Source: Bacteroidales bacterium (GTDB lineage Bacteria; Bacteroidota; Bacteroidia; Bacteroidales; UBA7960). Taken from it: a stretch of DNA of 13,830 nucleotides. A program made the translations under genes and the position numbers. The notes beneath the pieces were generated by a model. That model saw only the letters and a program-made list of their open reading frames with translations. It was not told where the DNA came from and ran no database searches. Below, piece after piece: positions 13,558 to 13,830 of the stretch. Each line of letters opens with the position of its first letter. Within the stretch, counting starts at the first letter, position 1. Location: NCBI GenBank assembly GCA_007131125.1, contig SLRE01000101.1, positions 1-13,830 on the forward strand. Reading direction: 5' to 3'.

Positions 13558-13614
13558 AAAAAACAGTGTACCTGCCCGATTTTTGCGCTCTTAAAGGCAT
13601 ATACACTGTTTTTT
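13558..13614 (+). terminator. Terminator of rng
   Basis: AAAAAACAGTGTA (13558-13570) pairs with TACACTGTTTTTT (13602-13614). Inside, TGCC (13573-13576) and GGCA (13596-13599) extend the stem past a small internal loop. A T-rich tail to 13620 follows. It sits about 10 bases after the rng stop. Confidence 0.8.
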
Positions 13615-13630
13615 CTTTTTATAAAACCCT

Positions 13631-13638
13631 TAACTTTG
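13631..13638 (+). promoter_or_regulatory. -7 promoter element of recX
   Basis: TAACTTTG matches TAnnTTTG exactly. Its expected initiation near 13644 gives a leader of about 20 bases that includes AAAGGA (13652-13657), a moderate Shine-Dalgarno five bases before the ATG. No TTG is found at -33, where the sequence is the T-run of the rng terminator. Confidence 0.5.
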
Positions 13639-13662
13639 TTTTTCCGGCTAAAAAGGAAAAAC

Positions 13663-13830
13663 ATGAAGCAACGCACAGACCAAAAGGATTTTTTTCTGGA
13701 GGAACTTCTCGAAAAAGCCCGTCGTTACTGCGCTTACCGGGAAAGATGCTCCAGGGAAACCGAAGAAAAACTTTTTAGCCTGGGCGCTGACCCGGACCAG
13801 ATTAAACAATTAATAAAAAAACTGGAAAAA
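13663..13830 (+). CDS. recX: RecX-family regulatory protein, 5' part only
   Basis: The first 56 codons are present and the frame is open at the window end. The residues form the first helical repeat of RecX. EELLEKARRYCAYRERCS (13-30) matches the family pattern of ALxxA-x-x-Y(L/C)-x-x-R-x-(R/C)S. RETEEKLFSLGADPDQIKQL (31-50) follows as the 'E-V-x-x-K-L-x-x-x-G' helix. Bacteroidota RecX proteins typically carry the same YCAYxERC motif. RecX binds RecA filaments and usually limits RecA activity. The ATG at 13663 is chosen for the moderate Shine-Dalgarno and the promoter element upstream. It follows the rng terminator, so it is transcribed separately. Only the N-terminal third is visible, which limits certainty. 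Confidence 0.82.
   Translation, partial: MKQRTDQKDFFLEELLEKARRYCAYRERCSRETEEKLFSLGADPDQIKQLIKKLEK

Noticed and set aside
1..13830. Search for CRISPR arrays, tRNA or rRNA genes, insertion sequences, toxin-antitoxin or defence genes
   Set aside because: None found. No regularly spaced repeats, no transposase motifs and no tRNA-like cloverleaf could be supported by eye.

Overview
This window looks like an ordinary core chromosomal segment of a Bacteroidota bacterium, probably Bacteroidales or Marinilabiliales. The evidence is the Bacteroidota-type promoter element TAnnTTTG upstream of several genes, mostly absent Shine-Dalgarno sequences, protein families typical of the phylum (an OmpP1/FadL-type barrel, a YqfO-type Nif3 protein, a DUF418 membrane protein), and the mutY/ssb and HU/small basic protein/rng groupings. 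I see no insertion sequences, phage genes, tRNA or rRNA genes, CRISPR array or defence genes. No gap between genes exceeds 300 bases.

Left part (1-3510): two plus-strand envelope genes. The first encodes a 578-residue lipoprotein with an extreme composition: an acidic Tyr-rich part, then an aromatic/His/Gly part, then an Arg/Ser/Pro/Gln/Gly tail. A strong terminator follows. The second encodes an OmpP1/FadL-like outer-membrane barrel, which converges on the minus-strand genes at a bidirectional terminator.

Middle part (3520-9349): a minus-strand pair, nif3 (dinuclear-metal protein) and a coiled-coil C4 zinc-ribbon gene. lpxK (lipid A 4'-kinase) lies divergent from them, with a promoter placed so close to its ATG that the transcript may be leaderless. 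A serine beta-lactamase-like hydrolase and a DUF418 multi-spanning membrane protein follow on the minus strand.

Right part (9517-13830): genome maintenance and RNA metabolism. ssb and mutY are on the minus strand. Divergent from them are HU, a 29-residue very basic protein resembling the bS22/mS38 (AURKAIP1/COX24) small-subunit ribosomal proteins, and rng (RNase G). A terminator follows rng, and then the first 56 codons of recX run off the window end.

I did not find a convincing previously undescribed system. The points most worth a second look are the possible leaderless lpxK transcript, the tiny ribosomal-type gene with a strong Shine-Dalgarno next to a hairpin-rich rng leader, the paired nif3 and zinc-ribbon genes (each conserved but poorly understood), and the strange-composition lipoprotein.
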